NCBI RefSeq assembly: GCF_021347895.1
Contig: NC_067122.1
Coordinates: 36,612,215-36,676,214, forward strand
Length of the DNA stretch: 64,000 nucleotides
Direction: 5' to 3'
Source: Acanthochromis polyacanthus
Taxonomy: Eukaryota; Chordata; Actinopteri; Pomacentridae
Positions 26,644-37,647 of this stretch are shown in pieces. The position numbers and the translations under genes are program-made. Position 1 is the first letter of the stretch. Every line of letters begins with the position of its first letter. The notes under the pieces were generated by a model. The model did not search any database and was not told the DNA's origin. It was given only the letters and a program-made list of their open reading frames with translations.

Positions 26644-27429
26644 TTATCTTAAATAAATAGTTTGCTAATTAAATAAAGTTCATACTAAATACACTAAACA
26701 TACAGATTTTATACTGCTGTGCACTTCATACTGCGATTAGCAACACTTCAGCTCCTGGGAGCTAACGGATATCTCACTGTGCTGCAGACTCCGGTAATTT
26801 TCACATTGGTTTTCCTGCTTTCTCCTGCTGTTTGAATGCGGTTCAAAAACTCCACCACGGCTCGTGCCTCTCTTATCTCTCCTCTGTGTATTCTCTGATA
26901 AAAAAAAACTACCCCAAAACTAATCTTTAAGAAAAAAAATAACACTCTGGAGCAATAACGACGCAGATAAATATGAGTATTAAAAGGTGGGAAACACTTT
27001 GAAGACAATGACTTTGCCAATATTAGAGGAGCGGCTCCAGAACAGAAGCCTGGTGATCTGATCCCGTGGGAACGATGTGCTTCACTCCTGCAGAGTTACG
27101 CTCAGCTTTATAGTCTAATTAATAGTTACAGGGCTTTTAGTCACATCTATTGACAACAAGACGACTGAGGTTTTTGTGCAGCATTAACAAAGAGACAGTG
27201 AAACAATCTGTGTTGGTTTATTTGATAACCTGCCTGAGCTGCACGTGAACACTCGCTCTGCTGTAAGTCTGTTTTAATAAAGATATTGCAGCTCAGAGAG
27301 ATGTAGCTCACTGTAAAGAGCTTCGGCTGCACACGAGTGACTTTTTTACCGCATTTATTGATCCTCTGAGTACCTGCTGGTGTCACCATCTCATGTTTGT
27401 CGCTGTGCTTTGCTGCGCGGTTTAATTTG
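26644..27429. other. Non-coding stretch
   Basis: Unique-looking sequence between the SINE and the satellite array. Open frames 26748-27020 and 27147-27521 (minus) are not recognisable proteins. Confidence 0.55.
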
Positions 27430-29310
27430 GCATCATATTTTATGTCCAGAGTTCTTACTACAAATTTGACATTTGAAGTCAACAGCCACACAAAAATTTG
27501 ATTTGATTTCTTCAAAATCAATAAATTAAATAAAAGTTTGACTTCTGGGCTCAGAGGGGCATTTTGCTAATTATCTATGATCCAGGTTATATGCGAAAAC
27601 ACAGAAAAATGTGCAGAATTCCTGCTACAAATATGACATTTCTTGTCAACGAATTATAGTGATATGATATTTATTTTCAGGCTTGATATATTCCAAATCA
27701 ATAATAAACAAGAAAAGCTCTCAGAGAGCACAGCACTCTGCCAAGACTGTTCATTCCCCCATATGGCATTGTCAGAAATGCAACATCTTTTTATTTAGAA
27801 ATGCGGCATTTATTTATTTATCACGGCACCACAGAATGTGACCATTTAATATAGATGTAACCACAAACAAAATGATGTTGCACTGAGCACAGGTGTGTTA
27901 TGTATGTGTACGTGATCTAAATATGTAGCAGGCAGCAAGAATTAATGGGACTCAGAAACACCCCCACAGTTTAATCAGTTGTTCCTTGTATCATTTCATA
28001 CAAGTCCACAGTGGTGGATTTGTAGTAGGATCATCACCATGTGATCGTCAGCAGGCAGCTGACATAGTGTTCACTTGTTGTCATGGTTACAGTGACGCCA
28101 TGCCGCGAGCTTGCAATGATACAGAAATATTTAATGAATTCATGGATCCAGACTATAAGCAGAATCGCTACCAAAATCTAATCATTTGGTCTTTGTTTTA
28201 TTTCTGACCTTGCCCGAACATTTCATCCAAATCTGTTTGTCCGTTTTTGAGTAATGATGTGCACAGATGGAATAACAGACGGACAGACAAACGTACAGCA
28301 ATCGTCACATAACTCCGCCGCGTTCCTTGGTGGAGTAATTAAAACTGACTTCTGGCCTCAGCGGAGCACTTTGATGAGACTCCTTGCTAATTATCCATGT
28401 TCCAAATTAGTTACGAGAAATGCAGAAAAATGTGAGCTTTTTTTACTACAAATTTACTTGACATTTATAGTCACAATTATACAAACAATATTTTTATTTT
28501 AGGACATATTTTGAATGCATGAATAAATAAAAATGTTGATTTCTGTGCTCTGAGGTTTGTGGCTAATTATCTATAATCCAAACTACAGGAGAAAATGCAG
28601 TAAAATAGGCAAAGCTCTTGCTACAAATTTGACATTTCTAGACAACACTTATACGAAAATTAGATGCATTTTAGGATTTGATATGTTCCAAATTAAAAAA
28701 ATAAATTAAACCTTCTGGGCTCAGTGGTGCACTTTGCTGAGACTTGAGCCTAATTATCTAAATTACATAGAAAATGCAGAAAATGTGCAGAGCTCAAATG
28801 TGACATTTCTGGTCAACAACTACTAATAATTAACGTCTTAAATAATTAGATTTATTGCAGGATTTGGCACCTAAAACAATAAATTAAATAAAAGTTTGAC
28901 TCCTGAGAGGTGCACTTTGCTGAGACTTGTGGCTAATTATCCATGATCCAGGTTAAATGAGAAAATGTAGTAAAATGTGCAGAGGTGTGCTGCAAATTTG
29001 GCATTTCTAGTCAACAATTGTAGAAAAATTACATTTATTTTTGGGCTTCATATGTTCCAAATCAACAATAAATTGAAACTGACTTCTGGGCTCAGTGGTC
29101 CACTTTGCAGAGACTTGAGGCTAATTATCTAAATTACATAGAAAATGCGGAAAAATGTGCAGAGCTCTTGCTACAAATTTGATATTTCTTGTCAACAACT
29201 ACAAAATAACTAGATTAATTGCAGGATTTGGCACCTAAATCAATAAATTAAATAAAAGTTTGACTCTTGGGTTCAGTGGTGCACTTTGCTAATTATCCCA
29301 AACAACACAG
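27430..29310 (+). repeat. ~185-bp satellite array, dimeric order, split by family A
   Basis: The unit marker 'cttctgggctcagtggtgcacttt' recurs near 27542, 28350, 28541 (degenerate), 28711, 28899, 29081 and 29265, about 170-191 bp apart once the insertion at 27711-28337 is removed. Units at 28711 and 29081 resemble each other most ('taaattacatagaaaatgc', 'ggatttggcacctaaa'), as do 28541 and 28899, giving a ~370-bp higher-order dimer. Confidence 0.85.
27711..28337 (-). mobile_element. Family A interspersed element, copy 1
   Basis: Near full-length copy inserted in a satellite unit. It shows actctgccaag near the left end and ccttggtggagt at the right, the inverse-type ends of the family, and the conserved core 'atggatccagactataagc'. 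An open frame (27986-28207 plus) is shared with copy 2 but broken in copy 4, so it is not under visible coding constraint. Confidence 0.85.
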
Positions 29311-31199
29311 AAAATGCAAAACAGGACACCAGTCTTCAAATTCGGGGGGTCAATATGATGCTTACATGTGAACTGAGGAGGAGGGAGGTGCAAAAACTTC
29401 CCTGATGAAGATAAATGTTCTGCTGAGGATTTTTTATATCCCATCCAGATGGTTACTCTTAATTTTCTTATAGGACACTTAAGAAAGCAAACAGATGGCT
29501 GGGCTCTTTATGTGCAAACCCTGAAACACTCCGACTCTCAGCCGCAGACAGAAGGACTCCTCCGTTTACCTGCTAATAAACTTTTACCAGCTGACCTCTG
29601 CTTTTGTACGAGCTGTGCGATGTGATCATGTAAGTGGATTATCAGTTGAACAGTTAATTGAGAAGCTCCACCACCTGAATTGTTATTCCAAAGAATCCTA
29701 CAATTAAGGCATCGTATTCTCCCTTTCACACCTCTGCTGACTGACAGCATCTTACTTCAGATATCAGATCTTCAAGGTTGCCAGATCTCTGAAGACTAAA
29801 GCGATGTTGAAAAGGAGCTGTCGGTAATAAGTGATGATCATATGAGAGAGATAACTGGAAGAATTCAGCTGAGAATTCTACGTCTCATCTTTTCTAATCC
29901 TAATATGTCACAGATGTCGGCCTTTAATCGACTGTTTACAGCCTGGCGTTGTGCTGCAGCCTCTAAATCCTGAAAAGAAAATATTTAAAGTTGATTTGGA
30001 GATTGTGTCTCATTATTGCTTCGACTTCCCTATTAAAATGTATAAACAGCTGCAAACACACATCTGTGTAATATTACATCCTTCTGGAGTTGAGGAGAAA
30101 AAGTCTGCAGTGGATCACTGACGAGTCCTCACAATTACTGCCTGACTGAGTGAAAACCTCTGGAATACATCAGACCCTCAGGAAAACCTGGAAACGCTGT
30201 TGTAAAGCTGCTCTAATCAATATATTTATTTGAACAACAATGGACTTAAATGAGTGTGTGTGATGTTACGAACATGAACTGTTTCCATCAGACACACAGA
30301 GGAGTGTCGTCCACCTCTGCAGCTCCACAGAGTCACGGTTTTGGTTTTCCATTCACTCATTTACTGTCAGTGTTGGTCAGAAGCTCTCCTACAAGCAGCT
30401 TTCAACAGAGCTGAAATATTTTATGGAAAATATCTAATTGTGATACTTCTCAGATATTACAACTTGATGGAGCACAACAAGATACCATCAATATGTTAAC
30501 TGCTTTAGATTCTAATGCGAGTATGAAGACCTAAATATATGAATCACTTCAAACATGTTTTTCTTACATTTTAAATCAGCTGAACATTCGAACATGTACT
30601 TTGGAAACATGTTTTGGTATGTTACATGTTATTTACATTTTACTGGTTTTCCCTGTTCTATCAAAGTACAGATAATAACTTGAAAAATTACAAAAGAAAA
30701 CAATAATTTAATGATTTATCAACTAAACGTAAAAATCAGTTCGCACGTTAACTGCCAAGTTGCAAATAAAGTCCACATCAAAAATCTAAAGTATTTTTAT
30801 GAATGGTAATTTCTTCTACAACATTTGACTTTAAACTTACAGTATTTTTTCACTGCAAAAATACCATTATTTCACAGATATTTGCTGTTGTTTGAAAGAC
30901 TAAAGAAAGAAAGACGTGTTCATTGACATATTGAATTTTTTTTTTAAAAATAGTCATAATTGAACATAATGTCCACCTCAAAAACATGTATTTTTGCAAA
31001 AAGTAATTTGTCTTTTTACAATGTGACCATAACATTACAGTTTAACTGTATGTTAACTAGCCATTTCAACTGTTTCTACAGTCTTTCAATGCTGACATAA
31101 CAAAAAATCATGCAGATGTACTGAGAATCCTTGGGTTTTGTACATTGACGGCACATAAAGATAGAAAAACTCTACATATTCAGTCTTAATACAATTCAA
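29311..31199. other. Non-coding stretch, nothing recognised
   Basis: AT-rich. 30835-31080 repeats phrases of the type 'tttttgcaaaaa' and 'ttacagt', perhaps an old palindromic repeat. Confidence 0.5.
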
Positions 31200-31430
31200 A
31201 TAAAGAGGAATAACACACCCTGTATAGTTGTCATGAATAGAGAAATTAGCTGCATAGACTATAATCATTTTTGTATCAGGCTGTAAACATGTTTATTTCT
31301 GCTATAAAGTTGGACATTTTAACATGGGGGTCTTACAGGAGTTGATTCACTTTTGGAGTCAGCCTCAAGTGGACACTTCAGGAACTGCACTTTAAGCACT
31401 AGCTTCATTTTTCAGTCCTGAAGGTTTTGG
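31200..31430 (+). repeat. Family C repeat copy
   Basis: Contains 'ggctgtaaacatgtttatttctgctataaagttggacattttaac' type sequence and 'cagcctcaagtggacacttcaggaactgca'. Uninterrupted at both sites where the 4120-5860 copy carries MITEs. Confidence 0.8.
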
Positions 31431-31491
31431 ACTGTGAGTTAGACATAGGCTTGGAGGATGTAGCTGTTGGCTCAGAGAAATTTGTATTCTG

Positions 31492-32140
31492 ACTCCGGCA
31501 AGGAGGCGGAGCCTAGGCGGAGTTATGTGATTTTTTGGCGTGGGTTTGTCCGTCTGTCTGTTAGCAACATTACTCAAAAACGGAATAATGGATTTGTATG
31601 AAATTTTCGGGGAAGGTCACAAATGACTCCAGGACCAAGTCATTGGATTTTGGCAGTGATGCGGCTTATAGTCTGGATCCACGGATTTATTAAAGATTTC
31701 TGTATGATTGCGAAATAGCGGCATGGCGTTACTGTAAACATGACAACGAGTGAACACTATGTCAGCTGCCTGCTGATGATCACATGGTTGTGATCCCACT
31801 ACAAACTGATCGTTGTGGACATATTGGGACTTATCCGTAGGAAATGATACAAGGAACAACTGATTAAATTGTGGGGGTGTTTCTGAGTCCCATCAATTCT
31901 CACCGCCCGCTACATATTTAGGTCATGTGATTCAGTATCTGTACATAACGTACACATGCATAACACACGCCCGTGCTCAGCACAAGGTCATTTTGTTTAA
32001 TTATGTTGCCATATATTAAAAGGATACATTCTACAGTGTCGTGATTTCTGCCACAAATATTTTCAAGATTTCAGCCTTCGGGAATATTACGACTGAGCAG
32101 CCTTGGTGGCATACTGTGCTCTCTGAGTGCTTTTCTTGGC
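31492..32140 (+). mobile_element. Family A interspersed element, copy 2
   Basis: A near complete plus-orientation copy from the ggcggagttatgtga start to the ctctctgagtgcttttct end. Includes gtctgtctgttagcaacatt and the cttatagtctggatccac core. Confidence 0.85.
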
Positions 32141-34599
32141 CACTATATTCTGACAGTTTATACTATTTTTGAATGATTAATACTTAAGTTAGAAAAACAT
32201 CTTCAATGAATACAAATATTGCAGCCCAACCTTAACGTATTCATGGTTTCCCACTAGTGTTTCTGATTGTTGCCTTGATAAAAACGAGTGAAATCAGCTT
32301 TTCATTTTTCCAAATACAAATCATCCTTCTTTAACCTTGTGATGCTTGTTCTTTCTTTATTTTTATCAGATGGCAAGATTAGTTTTAGCTGTGAATATCT
32401 GAAATTATATGTAATTGTTGAATTATTCACGCGTATATTTGTCTCTCGTGGAATCAGGACTCCGTTTATAAAAGCACCACAATAAAGCTAAAAGCAAAAT
32501 GGATCCGTCGGTGTGAGTATTTTGTGCAGCAGCAACTGTTTCCTCCCAGATGGACTCTGGGTGATGTGACTGGTTTTACCAGCTTCTTCACACCTGCTGA
32601 CAGAGCTTGCATTTTACAGCCCTGTGGGATAATTGTACTGCCAGTATGGGATAAAGTGGATTTATTCCAGATAGAAGACTTCCTTCAGTGTTATCTGCTG
32701 TCGGTTTAGGGAGCATTTGTTTGTGAATTCTTGGCAGTTTGGGCCGAGACGCAGCTTCCTTTCGCAGCCGCTGATGATGTTGGTGTGAAGTATCATCGAG
32801 TGGAGCTGGTTTGGCAAGCCGAGGCCGGTCACACGGATAGGATGGAAATTTCAGTGTGATGAATGATTTTGCGCTTATTGAGCTCGCACGTGTGACTGAG
32901 CTGATTGAGAGCTGTGCAGGATTGACGGGCAGATTGAAGATTGGACTGTGAGAATGAACGTTGAATGAATTGACCCTGTCGACATTCTTTTTTCCTGCAG
33001 ATTCCATCTTCTCTTCTTGAGTGTTTTTTCCCCCCTCCAGGCTGCTCTGGAAACAGTATTTTGACTTTGAAAATCTGACTTTTTTTTTCTTTTTTAAAGC
33101 ACCACTGAAGGAAACAAACCAATAAGTAAAATAATAGTGCTAATAATCAGAGTATCTTCCTGCAGATGTGAACTTTTAGGCTCCAAAACACGCAGCTGGA
33201 ATCTTATCGTTCTATGCTGACGAAATGTGTAATCAATTCTCTAATTAACTACTTAAATGGTTCAACCAATCACCATCAGCGTCAATTAACATTCAAAGCG
33301 ATCTCCCCCAGATTCCACTGCCATGATTAGCCGGCTACATGATGGGCAATTACAGCGAGGAGTACGCAACATTCAATGCGAGCCCTATTACAATCATACA
33401 AAGCCTTCAGATCTCAGAGCGAGAGATTGAAACAAGAGGCGAGAAGGGAGGAGGAGGAGGGAGGAAGAGCAACAAAGAGCAGAAGAGATGAAAGGGTATT
33501 TCTTCAGGAGGAGGAGGAGGAGACCTACAGTGTTCGTTCAGATTTAACAAAGGCGTGGGGAGCTTCAAGATTGTTTTCTCTCTCGGTTTTTCTTTTTTTC
33601 TCTCTCTCTCCCTTAAAGGGAAAATCTACTGTCAAACACCAGTCGCACATCAATGGCGAGTGACAGACTTTTAACTCCAATCTGAGTGATTTTTCGTGGT
33701 TTCTATTGAAGGTGTGTGTCGTCTTTTGTGCCTCTAAAATCCATTGTAAAAATTTTTTTGAGGAAAATAGATCCTTTTTCAGAATAACACTGTGGTTTTC
33801 ATCTCCCACTGCTGGTGTTTTCCTTCTTTATAATCTCGGACAGTTGAGTCCATTTGAACATTTATTAGCACTGAGTCGCGGGTACATCAAAGCAGCCTTT
33901 AGAGCTGTGGGTAAAAGACACTGACTAAAAGCAGACTTGGGAGAGAAACAGCAGAATCATGTGCTGCACTGGGTCTGTTCCCAACCAAAATACATCGGAT
34001 TTCTTTGGCCTGGACCATGGCTAGAAAGTTTATTTTATTTTAGTACAAGCATTTGGCTAATTTAAGGGCTCAGTGTGCAGAAAATGAAAGTCCTACCCAA
34101 TGTCCTTCTCTGACTGAGTCCTCATTGGTCAGATAATAGCCGGTGTCACTTTTATAAGGAGTAAATAGATACATCAATAGTCTTACATGATTGATCTAAT
34201 GTTTTTAACAGCGGGAGGAACAGAACTTTGAACTCATCAAACCAAACAGAGACTGTGGGGTCCAACTTATCTAATATTTACTGAGTGTTTGCTTGAAGTT
34301 AGCCTCAAGCTAACCGACACCATGTTGCCTCGGCTGCATTTTGTTGAAATAAATGACTGAGAAGTTGCATGAAAACCTTACAAACAGCAATTCGCCTTTA
34401 GCTTTTAGATGATCCGCCATGTTGGATGCAACTTAAACTCAATGGCCTAAACCTTTAGATGAAGCTTTGCTCGTCTGTGAATGAATGCATTCATCTACTT
34501 TCTAATAGGACCAAGTTTTTATATCACAGCTGCACTACCAACACATCAAATCATCTAAAAACAGTGGCTAGCTTCTCTGCATGAAATTGCTCAATAGTT
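32141..34599. other. Non-coding stretch
   Basis: No element recognised. 33420-33530 is purine-rich (GAG/GGA runs) and gives artificial open frames on both strands. Confidence 0.5.
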
Positions 34600-34726
34600 A
34601 CTCCGCCAAGGAGTTATGTGGCTATCAGCATTGGTCTGTCTGTCTGTCTGTCTGTGTGCAACATTACTCAAAAACAGATTTGTAAACGGATTTGTATGAA
34701 AATTTTCAGGGAAGGTCAGAAATGAC

Positions 34727-35280
34727 TAACCTTGCCAGCAAGTTGATTTCTCGCGATATTTGTGAGTTCACAAATCTCTCAAGAAAGCATCTTGTACCGC
34801 TCCCGCTTTCACTGTGAGCCAAGAGCCAAGTTGGCACGGGCCAATCACGCAGCAGTATTCGTGTGTGGGGCGGGATATCCGGGTGTGAAGACGACACCAA
34901 GCGCCAGTAGATCAAAACAAACAGGGCAACGGAGGACAACGATCGTGTAGATGCTGCTATTAAGTCAGTTTTAGCTGAATCTCCTATCGCTTCTTTGAAG
35001 GAAGAACAACGAGAGGCGCTTTGCGCATTTCTGGATGGTAAAGATGTTTGTGCTTTTTTACCAACGGGTTTTGGTAAGAGTTTAATCTACCAATTGGCTC
35101 CGCTCGTTGTGAAGATCCCGCGATTGGCTAAAAACAAACCTGTCAGAGGCGGGACATACTGTTGCATTGTCCAATCCGTGCCTCTTTCCTCCGAACGGAT
35201 TTACATGGAGCGGTCCCAGATTGATATTGTGGAGTACTATCAAGTACTACACAATTATTAATCTGGCTATTGCCAGGTTA
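34727..35280 (+). mobile_element. Helicase-fragment MITE, copy 3 (family H2)
   Basis: A 554-bp element with ends taaccttgccagcaag and, inverted, taacctggcaatagcc. Flanks are gaaatgac on the left and cgaaacgac on the right; uninterrupted family A copies read gaaatgacacaagg, proving insertion with an 8-9 bp duplication. The ends differ from family H1 although both begin TA-CCT. The interior retains an open helicase start (separate entry). Confidence 0.85.
34911..35261 (+). pseudogene. RecQ-like helicase N-terminal fragment (H2)
   Basis: Superfamily-2 helicases use ATP to unwind DNA. This frame stays open for about 117 codons with no ATG early on. It reads ..LKEEQREALCAFLDGKDVC, then AFLPTGFGKSLIYQLAPLV. 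The Q-x-x-A motif-0-like residues and Walker A (PTGFGKS, motif I) are arranged as in RecQ enzymes. Sequence after APLV does not resemble motif Ia, and motifs II-VI are absent, so the fragment cannot be an active helicase. It lies inside a MITE, which suggests the autonomous parent encodes the whole enzyme. Capture of a host exon is the alternative. Confidence 0.75.
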
Positions 35281-35692
35281 CGAAACGACACAAGGACCAA
35301 GTGATTAGATTTTGACAGTGATGCAGCTTATAGTCTGGATCCATGGATTTGTGAAAGATTTCTGTATCATTGTGAGATAGCTGCACAGCATCACTGTAAC
35401 CATGACAACAAGTGAACACTTGTTGTCATAGTTACAGTGAACACTACATCAGCTGCCTGCTGACGATCACATGATTGCGATCCGACTAAAATCCACCGCT
35501 GCAGACTTACCAGGACTTATCCATCAGAAATGATACAAGAAACAATTGATTAAACTGTGGGTTCTGTGTCTGATCAATTCCCGCCACCCGCTGCATATTT
35601 AGCTCAGGTGTGAACACACGCCTGTGTTCAGTGCAAGCTCAAGGAATGAACAGTCTTGGCGGAGTGCTGCTGTCTTTAAGTGTTTTTCTTGT

Positions 35693-37076
35693 TTTGTGCT
35701 TTGATCACCATTTAAAATACTTTTCTTTAGAGAAATCTCATGAATGCATGGAGCTTCTCATCTCTAAGTCTGTTAGTTAGCATTTCAGTAGAAAATAACC
35801 AGGTTAAAATCCTTTAATATGCTGCAAATAGTTGCTTTTTATGTTGATTAACATTTAATTTGGAATAATACAGTTAGCATGAAGAGTGTGATCAATGTAT
35901 TTAGTTCATTTGGGGACACCAAGCAGATTTTTTCATTCTCAATGCGATCATCTATTGAAATCCTACCTGCTTCTCAGCCAGTCAACTAAGACTTTAATTG
36001 GTTGACTGTAGTCCTTGTAGCTTCAACACAATGGGTTACACTGATAAGTAATAATTTATTGGGCAGCACTTGTTTGCACATATGAGGTAATTGAGTTAAG
36101 AAGACAAAAAGTGCTCATTGGTCTCAAAAAGACACATAATTAGTGTCAGGATGGGGTTCCCAGATGCCGTTACACACTCCAACAAGCCCTTCATATGAAG
36201 CATTCTGAACCCACTGAGTTTCATTCTGTCCTTTTTACCAGCAATTTATCACTTGTAAATAAACTAACAAGGACTCCCAAGCTGGTTATTGTTGGAAAGA
36301 AATTTGGCAGGCTTTTATTCTCCACATCAAATAATGTTTTTTGTTTTTTTTTATCACCGTCTTCGAAAATTTGGAACAGTTCTTGATTGTGTGCTTTTTT
36401 GACGGGACAACATTGTTTGTGTCTGAAAAAGCTCATCGCTGAAATAATTGGCAGCATTATTTTCTGATCCTCAAACACAGTGATGATGACGTCGACTGTT
36501 GTGGGGAAACGAACAGTCTCACGTGTCTGAATCCCACGCTTTCGTGACAATAATGTCTGTTTTTGACCAAAGTAGCAAATTAATTAAATACTTGACAAAT
36601 CACAGTGCTTCATCACTAAGTAGTCCTGTTCCTACATTTGAAACACTGTATGGTTTGGCTACTAGTTAAAAATTAAGCAGAAACTCCATGTGAACGGCAA
36701 AGAGTGAAGAAATAAGCAAAAAAGATGAGAAAATCTGACAATTTTTTTCAAAGAGTTTCTTCTCTCATTTTATTTTTAGCATCTCGTGATCCCTTCAGGT
36801 TCACTGTCTGAACATGTGGAGGAGCAACCGCTGGCCTTAATGCACCAGAGTTAGTTTTAACAGTACAGACGCTGCTTTGTGGTGACAAAACATGAATCTT
36901 TAATTGTATATCAAGGTGAGTCTTTTCATTCATTCACCTTCAAGTTAATCAGATTTTATCATCCACCAAATCAGTCTCCCTACCAGTAGCAATGTTCACT
37001 GTCTAGACATTCACGCTAACAGCTAGCGGCTAAGTTAGAAGACAGTCACAGATTAATGTAAAAACAATAACAAATG
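35693..37076. other. Non-coding stretch, nothing recognised
   Basis: AT-rich sequence. Open frame 36221-36550 (minus) has no recognisable domain. Confidence 0.55.
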
Positions 37077-37647
37077 AGAAAAGCACTCAGAGAGTGCAGT
37101 ACTCTGTAAAGGCCACTGAGTCCTTGTATCATTTCAGATGGCAGAAATCTTGAAAAAAAATTTCTGGCAGAAATCATGGCACCATAGAATGTGTCCATTT
37201 AATATCGATGTAACCACAAACAAAATGACCTTGCGCTGAGCACAGGCGTGTGTTATGCACGTGTACATTATGCACAGATACCGAATCGCAGTATTTCCAC
37301 AATTTAATCAACTGTTCTATGTATCATTTCTGACAGATAAGTCCCGTTAAGTCCACAGCAGTCGACAATCATGTGATCATCAGCAGCTGATGTAGTGTTC
37401 ACTTGTTGTCATGGTTACAGTGATGTCATGCCGCTATCTTGCAATGATACAGAAATCTTAACAAATCCATGGATCCAGACTATAAGCCACATCACTGCAA
37501 AAATCTAATCACTTGGTCCTTTTTTAAATTCTGATCTTCTCTGAAAATTTCATTCAAATCCATTAGTCTGTTTTTGAGTAATGTTGTGAACAGAAAGACA
37601 GACAAATGTACGATCATCACAACTCTGCCGTGTTCCTTGGCGGAGTA
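37077..37647 (-). mobile_element. Family A interspersed element, copy 4
   Basis: Minus-orientation copy from aaaagcactcagagagtgca to ccttggcggagtaat. It has small internal deletions relative to copies 1 and 2. Confidence 0.85.

Larger units (their letters stand above)
34600..35692 (+). mobile_element. Family A interspersed element, copy 3, interrupted
   Basis: Plus-orientation copy from actccgccaagg at 34600 to the cttggcggagtgctg..cttgt end, about 540 bp once the helicase-fragment element at 34727-35280 is removed. It contains (GTCT)n at about 34636-34655. Confidence 0.85.

Noticed and set aside
27986..28207. Shared open frame in family A copies (also 31617-31859)
   Set aside because: The corresponding region of copy 4 (37077-37647) has stops and shifts, and no domain is recognisable; similarity reflects repeat identity and not coding constraint.
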